Positions 42,901 to 55,945 of a stretch of DNA of 64,000 nucleotides are shown here, one piece after another. The notes beneath the pieces are model-generated. The model saw only the letters and a program-made list of their open reading frames with translations. It was not told where the DNA came from and did no database searches. The stretch is from Nectonema munidae (taxonomy: Eukaryota > Nematomorpha > Nectonematoida > Nectonematidae), in NCBI GenBank assembly GCA_030549495.1, contig JAUIRK010000916.1:1432539-1496538 (forward strand). The letters are read 5' to 3'. The number at the start of each line of letters is the position of its first letter. The stretch's first letter is position 1. Made by a program: the position numbers and the translations under genes.

Positions 42901-45900
42901 GTTGATGAGGTTGTAGGACATTCCTCGCCAAGGGACATTTCTCGCCATCCACATTAGGAGATGGATGAGATATAGTGATGAATTATACATTTTTCTTTCT
43001 TTTGATCGTGCCGCTTTCACACTACCACTCGATTTCTTTCCACATGATAGTATTATTTTTCTCATCACTTTTCACTCGTTTCTTTCGCAACTAATATTTT
43101 CCTTATCCCTTCTCTCTCGTGTCTCTCGCAACTATTATTTTTCTCATCACTTCTTCTATTCTAGCGGCATCACAAACCATTCAGCAAACACAAATGCACA
43201 AACTCACTTTTATAAACATTTATAATTCACATTTTTAACTTGATTCTACGCAAATCATATTATTTTTAGATATACTCATAAATATTAGATATATTTTAAG
43301 ATATACTATTAAATTTATAGATTTAGTTGTAAAATATTTTTTAAATATACCTGAAAATGTTTCATGAAGGATTTAAGTATTACAAAAGAAGGGAAGATTC
43401 AGATTGCTATTACTGCAGTAAAAGTTCTTGTTGTCCTGGTGAGAGAATATTTTTTTAAGTTTGTCTGATCTTAGTAGCTTTTGCAACTATAATCATACAA
43501 TACACAAATTTTAGTTTTATAACTTTATCTGGTCTACCTTTTTCGCTATCAAATTTAGCAAATATTGGCACGTGCTCGTTCATCTTGCTAATTATTTAAA
43601 AAAAAGCACAAAATGATAATAATTCATGGCTATATAAACTGCACAGAATTTTTATTTCTACAATCCATAACCGTTGTGGGAAAAAATCTTGCCCAAGTAT
43701 TCTCAAAATTTTGAAATCATAAAAAATATTTTCAAAATATCATTTTTATCTATACTCAACAAATGTTTATTTAATAATAGAACTAATAATATAGGTAGAG
43801 CTATTAGTTTAATTATAACTCAATGAATGGTACAATTCATTTTATTAGTATGCAGCTAAAATTCAGGTACAATAAAATTGGGATATTTAAATGATTACGA
43901 TACTGTTTATGACAAATTTTTGTAATTCTCGAGAATAAAAAAATTTCTTAGAGTGTTGCTTATTGCATATTTTTTACTGAACGTTATAGAGCAAAATTTA
44001 CTTTTATATTATATTCTAATTTTTTCAACATTCACTAGTTTCATTCTTTAATATGATCAACTTGAAATTAATTCAAAGAGTATAAGTAAACACAAAAAGA
44101 TACAAAATACATCACCAACTAAATACGATAAATCTTTTTGTTTGCATTTGTATGATTTTACTCATGGTGATCAGATCATTTCTTGTTTGTCCGCATAACA
44201 TTGTTACTCATAACCATAAGTTTTGAACATAATCTATTCTTAATATGGTGGTAAGGCTTTGGATTTTTAATTAAGGTAGAATAAAACAACTTGTGTATCG
44301 TTAAGAAATGCGTGTATGGATATTATTTGGTAGAATAAAAGTGGCGCTTTTTTAAAAGTTCCATATATATATATTTCAGAAACATGAGCGGTTTGAACTA
44401 AATGTTCCAATAACTTTTCATGAAAAATGATTAATCTTTTGTTTTGCTCTGTAAAAGCATCCAGTTGCAAAAAATTAAGGCGATTTGCTGATGTATATTT
44501 TTCAGGTATATCAAAATTTAAATCCGTTGTAGGATCTTATTTTTCTCAAGATGCTTTTTTTGAATGTATAATTTTTTCTCTCTTCTTGGGTAAGATTTGT
44601 TATATTTTCCTTTCGAATAAAGTAAATTTAAAAAAGTTTTAATAAATTTTTGAAAAGTTAAAAAAATACTGATAAATTTAAATAGTTGTTTTATATGAAT
44701 ATTTAGCTTCATGTTTTATATTTTGGTCAAACTTTTCAACTCGCTCATTAATCTTCTCATGATTATGATCAAAAAAGGAAAAGTGTTATTGGATTCATCA
44801 TTTCTAACTATAACTTTACCTAAAAAAATTTTCAAAAATAATAAAAATATAAAATCATGGGAAAAACTAAAAATAATTACTTTGTAATTTTAACTTTAAT
44901 AAAATTTTGTATAATACGAAAAGCACAAAATAAATTTTTTTTAAACCATATCTTCTATTTAAAAATAAATTATAAATCAATGGAAAACTGATTAAAAATA
45001 TACGAAATATTCAAATTCATATTATTTTTGCTTTATTTTATTTGAAAGAAAATTAAAAAAAACTAAATGCAACTAAAACTGAAAAAACATCGCATTTATA
45101 CTTAGTTCTATTATTAAATAAACATTTGTTGAGTATAGATAAAAATGATATTTTGAAAATATTTTTTATGATTTCAAAATTTTGAGAATACTTGGGCAAG
45201 ATTTTTTCTCACAACGGTTATGGATTGTAGAAATAAAAATTCTGTGCAGTTTATATAGTCATGAATTATTATCATTTTGTGCTTTTTTTTAAATAATTAG
45301 CAAGATGAACGAGCACGTGCCAATATTTGCTAAATTTGATAGCGAAAAAAATAGACCAGATAAAGTTATAAAACTAAAATTTGTGTATTGTATGATTATA
45401 GTTGCAAAAGCTACTAAGATCAGACAAACTTAAAAAAATATTCTCTCACCAGGACAACAAGAACTTTTACTGCAGTAATAGCAATCTGATCACTATCTTC
45501 CCTTCTTTTGTAATACTTAAATCCTTCATGAAACATTTTCAGGTATATTTAAAAAATATTTTACAACTAAATCTATAAATTTAATAGTATATCTTTAAAT
45601 ATATCTAATATTTATGAGTATATCTAAAAATAATATGATTTGCGTAGAATCAAGTTAAAAATGTGAATTATAAATGTTTATAAAAGTGAGTTTGTGCATT
45701 TGTGTTTGCTGAATGGTTTGTGATGCCGCTAGATATAGAAGAAGTGATGAGAAAAATAATAGTTGCGAGAGACACGAGAGAGAAGGGATAAGGAAAATAT
45801 TAGTTGCGAAAGAAACGAGTGAAAAGTGATGAGAAAAATAATACTATCATGTGGCAAGAAATCGAGTGGTAGTGTGAAAGCGGCACGATCAAAAGAAAGA

Positions 45901-46010
45901 AAAATGTATAATTCATCACTATATCTCATCCATCTCCTAATGTTGATGGCGAGAAATGTCCCTTGGCGAGAAATGTCCCTTGGCGAGGAATAGCCGCTTG
46001 CCGTTGATGA
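42901..46010. mobile_element. Mutator-like element with ~880-bp terminal inverted repeats (B-only)
   Basis: The body is 42,909-46,002, flanked by the perfect 8-bp duplication GTTGATGA (42,901-42,908 and 46,003-46,010). Copy A has the uninterrupted target GTTGATGATCC near 5,040. The arms, about 42,909-43,785 and 45,103-46,002, are inverted copies with few differences; the right end has one extra GGCGAGAAATGTCCCTT unit. The ~1.3-kb loop holds a transposase scrap. Very long arms, an 8-9-bp target duplication and MULE-type motifs together support Mutator-like. Confidence 0.85.
44267..44400 (-). pseudogene. MULE transposase fragment in the element's loop
   Basis: The minus strand reads SEIYIYGTFKKAPLLFYQII and SIHAFLNDTQVVLFYLN. 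This is the block DGTFxxxPxLFYQLxxIH...VPLVYxLL of MULE transposases, around the first catalytic Asp, which here is replaced (YGTF for DGTF). Other parts are decayed or absent, so the element is non-autonomous. Confidence 0.6.
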
Positions 46011-46179
46011 TCCACTAGATTTTCTCATCTTCTGTCACAATGATTCTATTTCTCTTTCTGTCTCTGTTTTTCTCTCCCGCTTTCTCTGCTAAAACTCAAT
46101 CATTCACTCAAGCTCTCTTCTTTCATTCAAGCCCTATTCTCTTGTTAAGCTCTCCTATCTCATTCAGCTCTCTTCTCTC

Positions 46180-46365
46180 CAGTGACGTAGCTAGGCTGGG
46201 CATAAGGGGCCGTGCCCACTCTCCTATGTACCGCATGGTGCCGCCATGCATCTTTCAGTTTGTGAAAATTTCATTTGGATCAAGAAAGTATACAAAATGT
46301 TGCTCACGTTTTTTGTTTTTAAATTGTGCCACCCGCCTATCAACTTTTTTCTGGTTACACCACTG
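46180..46365. mobile_element. hAT MITE (copy B)
   Basis: Equivalent of 5,215-5,406 with the same ends CAGTGACGTAGCTAGG and GGTTACACCACTG. Flanks CTTCTCTC and CTTCTATC match at 7 of 8 bases, which makes the target-site duplication clearer than in copy A. One short internal difference near 46,270. Confidence 0.75.
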
Positions 46366-46680
46366 CTTCTATCTAATTTGCATTTAGAGTTAAATTAAAA
46401 TAGTTTTCAATCGTTACAATTTTATATCAATGAATATTGTTAGACTCGCGCTAAGATTTTTTTTCAACAAAGGTCATTTAATCTTTATCACTACGTTTGT
46501 TACATTTTGTAAATTTGTTGATTATTATATTAAAAATATAATATCGAAACAAAATGTTTAAGTTGTTAAAAAGTACTTAATCTATTTGTGACAACTGTCA
46601 GAATTTTATTTGTAGACAGAAATATTCAAAAAAAAATGCCATGATTTTCTTTTCTCGTATACTTTGATTTATGTTAATTT

Positions 46681-46956
46681 GGTCCTCAGACATTTCGCCC
46701 CATGATTTTCATAAGACAGTTCGTCGCATGGACAATTCGCCCCATTATTTTCATAAGACATTTTGTCTCATGGACAATTCTAAAAAATTAAGAGATAAAA
46801 TGATTAATTTGAAATAATTTAATAGAGATAAAATAAAAAAGAATATAAAATTTTTTAATAATTTTACACATAAAGCAAAGATGGATGAAACAAATAGCTT
46901 ATGAGACAATTTGTCCAGGGGGCAAATTGTCTATGGGGCGAAATGTCTGTCGACCG
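46681..46956. mobile_element. Inverted-repeat element with GACATTTCGCC ends (copy B)
   Basis: Equivalent of 5,721-6,020 with one fewer internal tandem unit (CATTATTTTCATAAGACAGT). Confidence 0.55.
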
Positions 46957-46977
46957 TTAGTTTAAATAATTTTTTAA

Positions 46978-47133
46978 TTATAAGGGCTACTTATATAGCT
47001 ACTTAAATGTTGGCTTTTGCTGTATATAAAAACTTGAAAATATTAAATAAACTCTAATTCCTTATGCCTCCTATTATTTTGAAATTATTCTGAGAACAGA
47101 CGGTTCCATTTTAAAATAGTGAAAATTGCTTTA
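46978..47133 (-). repeat. Inverted-repeat arm, right (copy B)
   Basis: Equivalent of 6,043-6,198; reverse complement of 37,131-37,278. Confidence 0.6.
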
Positions 47134-48585
47134 TTAATTTATTTTGTTTCCTTTCTCTCTTATGTTAATTATATAGCAAAATTTTCAATTTTAAGTAAAA
47201 GGTAAGGTGCAGCGTGTGTATTTTCATTGAGAAGGCACTGATGTACCGCTTATGTCAAACTATGAACAAATTCGTTCAAATTCGAAGTATCGATGAGGAA
47301 TCGAATCCAGAGGCTTCCGTGCTGAGTCCATCTCAAGCAACCTGCCATGCCACCCATAGAGTATGCTGTAGGGGGGTACGTCAAATTAGTTTTCAAAAAA
47401 CTTAAGTTATGCTCTAAAAATTTTTAGTTTTTGTTGAAGCTCTATAACTTTTTCTGATACACTTTTTTCCTTAAAAGTTATTATAAAGGGCAAATCATTG
47501 CAAAATGTTAAAAGTTATTTTACTTTTTGTAGCTTGTATCAATTTAGCTTTTAAACTATTTTTGAATGATGCTGAGTAAAATGAAATAATGCGATCTTAA
47601 TTTTTTGTTTAGACAATTATAACTTCGTTTTATACCCTTGCCCCTGAATCAATCACATTTTTTCATATAAACATCGCAGGGTGTCTAGTAGACTCTTTGC
47701 CTTTAGACTACATTTACTCATATAAAACTATCCAACCTTCAGTTATTTGTTTTCTCTATGAATCAAATATCCTTTCATCAATTCCTGTAATGTGCCTGGT
47801 AGACTACTTCATTTTTCAAATGAAAAGCCTATTCCACCCCCTAACAATTTTGGATTTTTTTAAACTACGGTATATTCGATGGTTGTAGGTAAAAATGCCC
47901 CATAATTTTTGATTTTCAGGATTTTTTTTAATTATATAAATATTTTTATTTGGTACTGTTTTGAAAGGCTAAATTTCTAAAATTTCTTAATATATAGGGT
48001 TTTTTTCTTTATAAAGTTCTTAAAAACAATAGCAAAGGTGCAGATTTGTGGGAATGTGTTCTTAAAATCAGTTAAAACACAAATTATATTTAGAAAGTCT
48101 TCTGATACACAAAATCCAAAAATATTTGCTGTTTTATAAATTATTTTTTTGTATTTAAAAAATTGTCGTATGCTGAGTTTTTTAGTTTACTTTAATTAAA
48201 TTTTAAATGTTTTAGATGAAAAGTTAACTTTTTGTTGTTTTTTTTACAAAAAATCTTTATTTGACATATCTTTTAAAAAAAATTTTTAATTTTAATTAAT
48301 AATTTTTTGAAATTTTTTGTGTTTGGGCATTTTTGTGGGGGCATTTTTTCCTACTTTTTAATTTGGGGCATTTTTTCTGCGCACCATATTCGATATGCAA
48401 ATTAATATTTTCGCTGGAAGTATAGTATTTAAATTCACCAATTTTGTAAAAAAAAATAAAGTAGTCTTATAAATTTAGGACTTTAGGTATTCGCTGAACA
48501 CACTCTATTTTAAAGGATTCCTTGAATATTTGTTCTCCCGTGGTATTTCCAAACCACTAATTTTGAAAATTGCAACAACAAAATT
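47134..48585. other. AT-rich repeat-like DNA (copy B), no gene
   Basis: Matches 6,199-7,630 with small indels, including a short extra TTTTGTGGGGGCATT segment near 48,331. No open frame of interest is seen. Confidence 0.4.
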
Positions 48586-48588
48586 TCG

Positions 48589-48626
48589 CCCCCCCCCCCC
48601 CAATAATTTTGAGGATGTGCGCCCCT
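48589..48626. mobile_element. hAT-type terminus with poly-C tract (copy B)
   Basis: Ends GGATGTGCGCCCCTG after a C tract; equivalent of 7,634-7,671. Confidence 0.5.
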
Positions 48627-48671
48627 GTAAAGAACATAAATAAATTAATTAATACTAAACTAAAAAATTAC

Positions 48672-48921
48672 GTCTGATTTCTTGTTACATTTAGAGGCAA
48701 CACCTTTTCCAAAAAAATTCTCCTTTTCTTTAATGTAGAAAGACTCAATTCCTCGATCCAGTAGAAAGGAATTTGATTGTGAAAAAGATGCACATCCTTC
48801 TAATTGAGAACATAACATTTGATCCTGAATTATATTCCCCCAAATATTGTTCATTTTCTTTGGTCGTTTTGATGAAGGAACAACATTATCAGCACATCTG
48901 AGACTTTGATTGGACTCTAGA
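48672..48921 (-). CDS. PHAX: PHAX-like gene, exon a (copy B)
   Basis: Same borders as 7,716-7,965. It encodes SSKRPKKMNNIWGNIIQDQ and LLDRGIESFYIKEKE. Three residues differ from copy A and the frame is intact. With exons b and c of this copy and exons d and e at 24.2-23.2 kb, the visible gene spans 25.7 kb on the minus strand and encodes about 275 residues of joined frame, against roughly 390 in human PHAX; the N-terminal exon is not seen. Satellite begins 7 kb upstream. Confidence 0.8.
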
Positions 48922-51442
48922 CTATTTTGGAAAAATATTAATGAAAAAAATATAATATTCAATTTTAAAAATAATATAAAACAAATTTTACACGCAAGTT
49001 TGTTATAAAACTAATATCGTAGGAATCGTTCTATAATGGTTACAAAAAAAATAATTTTCAACTCCGATTCCACCTATTTGTAATTTTACGACTGTAATTC
49101 TATTTATGTATATTTTTTAAGACTGATGACCCAACCTAATTATATTTATGCAACTTTTACTTAAATAATTTTTAATTACACAAGATTAAATATTCTGTTT
49201 CAAATATTATAAGTTTCAAACTTCAGATGATGTAAAATTGCTTTAAAAACATCAGTTATAAATTACCGACTCACTATTTAGTCTTCAATCTATTACCAAC
49301 AGTAAAAGCGTGATGACATCTACCATATTTCAAGGTCGTTTATAGATATCATTGAAACATGATGATCTGTATTTTACATGCGTCTGAGTTGTGTTGCAAG
49401 CAAAAATTTTTATCTATTTTCTTCAACTTAATTTATTAAAATATTGTTTTATTGGTTTGTATTTGTAGGTTGTCTTTCTTACATTTTTTCAAATTATTTA
49501 TAACCTTTTATCGAAGCCAAAACTTCAAAAGAATCCTCAAAAGGATTTTTCAAAATTATCCGGTTTAAAAATATCGAAAAACTTTCTACTCATAAACTCA
49601 GTTATGTTCATTTACAGGGTATTTGTGTAATAAAAAGTTATTTCATTCTAAAGTATGGCATTGGTCATTATTGTCTAAGTTTGTATATTGTTGTTTCGTG
49701 GAAGGTCAATTAGAGAATTTTCAGATACTTTTTTGTTTATCATTAATATCATAACTTGTAGTATTAATAAAAAAGCATAGTAAAATTATAGATAAATGAC
49801 AAAATAAATATTTGCTGAAATTTTGTTTTATTCAAAGTCGATATTAAAATATATTCAGAGTTGAAATACTAAAGTAGACGTCAAATTATCATTTGTATAA
49901 TAATCTTCAAGTTAAGATATTTTCTCTTAACTAATAATAAAGTCAATGATTTTTGGTATGCAGAAGTCGGATTCAGAGTAAAAACTCCTTATGTACGTCA
50001 GAGTCGGAGACGAAACTCCTTATTCAATTTCTGGATCCGCCACTTTCCACAAACCTGGTTAATTTGCATTATTCTTTTGATTAAAAATAAAAGGTGTCTA
50101 ATAAAAAAACAAATAACGCCAACATCTAAAAAATTTTTTTTAACAGTTTACCTGCTTTCTGACATGAAATTATATTATAATTTCTATAAAGAAAATTAAT
50201 TTAAATTTTTGGAGTCATTTATATTTTTAACTTTGATATTAAAAAAAAAATAATAAAACTTTTAAAAAAAAATTATTAGTATGTCCTCTTCTTAATAATA
50301 TTTACCGAAAAGTTAGTCTTATGCAGTTAGGATTTATAACAATTTATACTAAATTTGGGGACTTTTCCAAAGTTTCTTCAAACAAATCAAAAAATTTCTT
50401 ACACTGCTTGAAAAAAACTTTATCATATAAATCCCTATACTTCCCTGAAATGAAGAATAGGTTTATATAACCCCATTTCGTAAAATTCAAAAACAAAACT
50501 CTGTAATTTGTCTTCTCTCTTATTTATACCTATTTTCTCTTGTAGTCTGAGGAAGACACGAGGAAATGAAATGTTCCAAAATTTTTAATTTTGATGAATA
50601 AAGTTTTCTTGATTATGATAGCGTTTACATTGTTTGTTTTCTAACTTTTTGGTGACTGTTCTTTATCACTTCTCTTAATCTATTTCTTCACATTTTTTAT
50701 AGAAACTCGTTCACATCTCTGATTTGCTGGCATTGTAATATATATTTTGAGTTCTAATTTATTAACATTTATAAGTATAAAATTTTAGAAGTAGATACAA
50801 TTGAAGATTTCAAATTGTATCAATTATTGATATATATTTTTTGGCATATTCAAAACAATCTTACTTTTCTTATTAGTTCAAGATCCTTGCTACGCTACTG
50901 AATTTAGGATTTAAAATTTGTGTGTAGATAATGATTAATTGTTATTTATTATAACTTTGTAAAATATTTTTTAATACTAGAAGCATAATAATAATTATTT
51001 CGTTTAAAATGACATCAATGCAAAATGTTTTCTTTTTTTGAGTATAAAGTTTCTTATGAGAGTACTGGTGTTGGTTGGTTGGATATCAACGGTAGGACTT
51101 TTTACACAAATACACCCGAATGCATAGAAATATGTTCTTTATTAATACTTTAAATTAATAATGTATTAGATAAATGCTTAAAATAAAAAGTCACTCAAAT
51201 ATTTTAGTATGAACGAGGGCTTGCAATAGAGTATATTGTTATATTTTTTTATGTATCGCATTATCTTGCCAGGCTACACATATTAGTAATTTTAAATTAA
51301 AAATTATTTTGTGTTATCAAACATACTAGGAACTCAGTAAACCATGAACCCATCCGTCCCTAAGAATTCGTGCACCCATGATGGAGCATTTGTGAATAAA
51401 AAAATTAAAATAAAAATTAAGATAAATTTACTTTATTAAAAT
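48922..51442. other. Upstream flank of exon a (copy B), no gene seen
   Basis: Matches 7,966-9,816 joined directly to 14,531-15,242, i.e. copy A without LINE-1. The uninterrupted LINE-1 target is at about 50,750-50,766. The Penelope-like tail motif recurs near 50,530-50,610. Confidence 0.5.
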
Positions 51443-51523
51443 GAGGAAACATATTGGTTGGTTGGTTTGGTTGGTTTGAGATATCAAAGCACTTTCAGCC
51501 GTAAGGCTATATGCTCGCATTAT
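51443..51523 (-). mobile_element. tRNA-derived SINE, 3' half (copy B)
   Basis: Equivalent of 15,243-15,323, with the flank GAGGAAACATATT and the (CCAA)n tail. The 5' half with the tRNA-like head is missing in copy B because satellite replaces it. Confidence 0.75.
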
Positions 51524-54500
51524 GAAGAAGAAGAAGAAGTTTATTATTATTTATAAAGACTGCAAAAAAACAAGATTTAGGTTCTTCTTACTCAATAATT
51601 GCAAGCATTTGACAAGGATTTTGAATTATATGATGAAATATGTACCGTGGGAATACGATGAGTTTGAAGATCTTTTTTATGAAATTTATGTGTCAGAAAA
51701 CAAAAAAGCCAAATCAGCTGCGAGATAGCTTTCCAACATTTCAATTAAATTAGTAAATAGTAAGCACAACATTAGTGGATAGTAAATATAACATAAGCAT
51801 TTAAAATTATAATATAGATGTAAGAATTGTACAAAAAAGTTTATATTATATATTTTAATTTTACAAAGTAAACTAAATATATGTAATAATTATACAAAAA
51901 GTAGTTTATTATAGGAATATATAATAAAAATTAAAGAAAAAAGACACAAAAATGAATATTTATATATATTATATAGATAATGGAATAAATGAAGAATTAT
52001 AAGATAATAAAATTATTAGAAGGAACAAATATAACACTTTTTTAAGATACATGATTGATATTTTCTATAGACTAAATTTGATGTAATAAATTATTTAAAC
52101 GTCTTAAGTGTCAAATTTTCAGTGTCCAAGTTTGATAAGTGATCATTCCAATATTTTGTGGATCTATATTTCAAAGTATTGTTAGAGCTAGGTATTCTGA
52201 GATACTCTATTGTAAACGTATACGGGTATCTAAGATTATAATAAGTTTTATCATTTTTAAAAACAATCCAATTATCAAAAATAGAGGGTAGAAGATTTCT
52301 AACAAGTTTGAAAAGAAAAATTGATAACTGAAGCTGATAGATCTCATCGATTCTTAACAATTTATACTTTTCACATAAGGTAGTAAGATCTTTGCTTTTA
52401 CAACTAAAAACTTTTTTTAAAGCTTTGTTTTGTATACATATCAATTTTTTAATGCCTGAGTATGCCCAATTAACAGCGCTGTAATAGCAGTGAGGTAAAA
52501 AAAGAGCTTTATAAAGCAGTAATTTTATATTAACAGAAAACTCGTTTTTATATTTATTCAATATACCCACAATCGAGTTTAGTTTTGAGCTAACTACATC
52601 AATGTGATTTCTCCACGTCAAATTTTCATTAATAAATAAACCTAGTAAATTGAAGCTTGAAACACGCTTAATTTCGCCTTTAATAGACATATCATTTTTT
52701 TTGTTAGAAAAAATTATGTACTTTGTTTTTTTCCTATTAATTTTTAAATCATTTGAATTTAGCCAGGAGCACACCTGATGTAACACATCATCTACAATGT
52801 TATCATCTTTAGAAGAAAGCGAAAAAGATGTAAGAATAGTAATATCGTCTGCAAAAAACAATATTTTATAATTTTTGTTGACATTATGAAAATCATTAAC
52901 AAAAGAGAGAAGAGAATAGGTCCCAAGATTGATCCCTGGGGAACCCCCCTGAAGCATTTAACTAATTCAGATTCACAATCATTTATTATTACCTTTTGAA
53001 ATCGATTAGTTAGATACGAACTTAAGAAGGCTGTCGCTTCTTTTGGAAAATCCTAAATAAGAAAGCTTCGTTATGAGAATGCTATGAGAGACGCTGTCAA
53101 AAGCTTTTGACAGATCTATAAAAAGCCTAAAGTTTGTTGCTTATTTTCTAGAAATGATGTAACTTCATTTACAAAAAAAGTATGCAAGTAAGTTGTAGAA
53201 TACTGAGATCTAAAACCAAACTGGGACCTATAGAGAAGATTGTATTTATCTATATAACTGATTATTTGACTAAACAGTATCTTTTCAAATATTTTTGAAA
53301 GAGTACTTATAATACTGATTGGGCGATAATTTTCTATTTTTTTCGATTGCCTTTTTTAAAAACGGGTAGGATTTTGGAATATTTGAAGATAGTAGGAAAT
53401 ATATTAAATTCAAGGCAGGAATTAAAAGTAATCAATAAATATTTTTTTTATATAATCAAAGATCAGTATAAGTTTATCTATAGATATTCCATATACATCA
53501 TGAGATCCTTTCGATTTAATTTTCAATATTGCAAAAACAAGGTCATCATAGGTAATTCTTTCAAAATGAAACAGAGATGAGTGTTTCACTAAATAATTCT
53601 GAAACGGAGATGAAAAACTATCATTTGGTTTTTCAGATGATGAAAAAATCTGAAAACTTATTAACAATTACTTGTGTATCAGGTTATGAAACTATCATTG
53701 TCAGCGATATTTATTTGACGATGCTAGCCTTTTCCTTTATCATTGAATTAACAATTTTTCCAAACTTTTTTTTGTCCTTGGAATTATTGAAGATAATAGA
53801 GTAATAATTCTCTTTTAATTTTTTTATCATATACTTTACTTTGTTCCTTAAAAACAAAAAATTGCTTCTTATATGCAGATCTGTACTTTTAGATTTCATT
53901 TTAGTGTATAACTTATCACGAGTTTTAATTAAATTTAAAACTTCAAAGGTCATCCATTTGTTTTTTCTTTCTTTATACTTGTTTTTATATTTAGAGTTTA
54001 GTACTACTGAATTATTCCTTATGAATTCGCTTATTTTGTTATTCATTAGTGAGGCTAGGATTTCAGGTGAATCATAATAAGCTCTCAAATAATTGTTCCA
54101 ATTAAAATTACTGACTTCATTTATGAATGATTAACTAAGAAATATTTTTTTTTACTATAAAGTTTATCAGCTTTTGTATCTTCGACTGATATTAATAGTG
54201 GGTAATGGTCTGAGATTGAAGTAGAGAAAACGTATGCGTTGTATGAAGATACCTTAAAAGGGATAAAGATATTATCAATAAGACTTTGTGATATAGGTCT
54301 AGTCGGTTGGGTTATTGAAGGATGAAAACAATTAGAAATGAGTAAATTGAAAAAGTCCTTTGTTTTTGAATCATAATCAATTTTCATCAGATCCACATTA
54401 AAATCTCCTATTATAAAACTGCTATTTTTATCTACCGTGGATATAAATTGAGAAAATTCTTCGATAAAAGACTCTACCCTTGTAGTGATAGACGGGGGAC

Positions 54501-55945
54501 GGTATATGTTATAGAAGTACAAATTAATATTCTTTGACTTAATTTTTAATGACAAACCCTCCAAAAAAAATATAATCCTTTGATTTACATATTGTCATGT
54601 TATATTTTTTTATGAAGTAAAAAAGCCAGACCTGAGTGACTAGTTAATTTTGCTGAGCTACTAAAGAAATTATAATTTAAAAATGAAACTTCAAAAAATG
54701 AATCATCAAGCCAAGTTTCTTGAAGAGCAATCATATCAATTTCATCAGGAATGTCGTTGTTGATACGATTAACTAAAAACTCAATTTCATGTATCTTAGA
54801 TTTAAAGGATTGACAATTAATGCTCATGATTATGAATCCTTGAGGTATAGAATTTATGTTTTCATAATTTATATAAGAAGATGAACATCTATGTAGATCG
54901 GATATACATCTATAGGGGGTAGTAAATGGTAATGTCTTTATATTTGTTGTAGGCGCTTTTATCAATTTTCATCATACGGTTCAAACTTAATAATATTTAT
55001 TTCTTTTATAATAAGTGGACATGATTTACTGAAAGCACAGTGATTAAAATTGGTATATCCTTTATTTATACAGTTTATACACTTATATTCATCAGGTGAT
55101 GTTTTCTTAATACAAGCGTTACTTTCATGACCCTTCGAACAGAAGCTACACTTAGGATTATCTACGGTCCTACATTTTGATTTGGTATGGCCGACCTTAC
55201 AGCAAGATGAACACTGCTTTATAGAATAAAAATCAGTCAAACTAAATATACGAAAACCTAAAAATAGATTATCTCCAAGTCCTGATAATATGTTTCGAAT
55301 TTTATCATCAACAGCGAAAACCATGAATTTGAAGTTAGAATTATAATATTGTTTTTCAAATAAAAAATCAAACTTTCCCCCATCTCAATTCCTTCCTTCA
55401 TTTTATTTTTTTATTTATTAATGCATCAACAACCAAAATCATTAGAGAGATTGGGATCAACCCCTTTTATTATAATTTTTTTTTGAGGACTTCCTGGTTT
55501 GAAGACTTTGTAACCAGAGTTTTGGCCTATTTTATTTATTGCAAGGTTACAATTTACTTTATCCGGGAAAGTTTAGTTTAAAAATTTTCCCTCTTCTGGT
55601 TATCTCTTGAGATTTGAACTTTATCAAACAAACCATTTGTCCTTTTTTTCCAAACTACTAATAGATTGGATGGAATCATTCTCTGATTTTAAAAATAGGG
55701 TATTTCTATTGTTAATTAATGGTTGAGAAAGAGCATTAGCATATGTATTATTTATTTTATTCTCAGTTTTAGTTATATTATCTATTTTAGATTCAATTAT
55801 ATTAAGTTTTTCAGCGATATAATTTTTCTCTTCTATTTTTTTTCAATCAGACTTTCTAATTCAGCTTTTATATCTTTTTTAGAAAGAGTTTCGGCCTTAC
55901 CTATTAAGTTTTTAATGTTATTTTTTAGGATAACCAAAATTAACA
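51524..55945 (-). pseudogene. LINE-2, 5' end replaced by satellite (copy B)
   Basis: Same element as 15,324-20,003. The reverse transcriptase C-terminal part is open at 52,957-52,091 (FFADD present); endonuclease pieces lie at 54,564-54,121 and 54,965-54,600, and the zinc-knuckle end of ORF1 at 55,324-54,962. It has more single-base frameshifts than copy A, concentrated near 52,900-53,340 and 55,380-55,640. The 5' untranslated part and the start of ORF1 are missing where satellite begins at about 55,945, with an ATC microhomology at the joint. Confidence 0.85.

Larger units (their letters stand above)
36813..55945. repeat. Copy B of the long direct duplication
   Basis: Matches 1 to about 19,740. 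It differs by B-only insertions: ~1 kb at 39,930-40,927, ~0.3 kb around 42,110-42,415, a ~0.2-kb hAT-end fragment near 42,640-42,830, and the Mutator-like element 42,909-46,002. It lacks LINE-1. It ends in the 5' part of LINE-2, where satellite begins. The last ~600 bp before the junction show many single-base indels relative to copy A. Confidence 0.95.
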
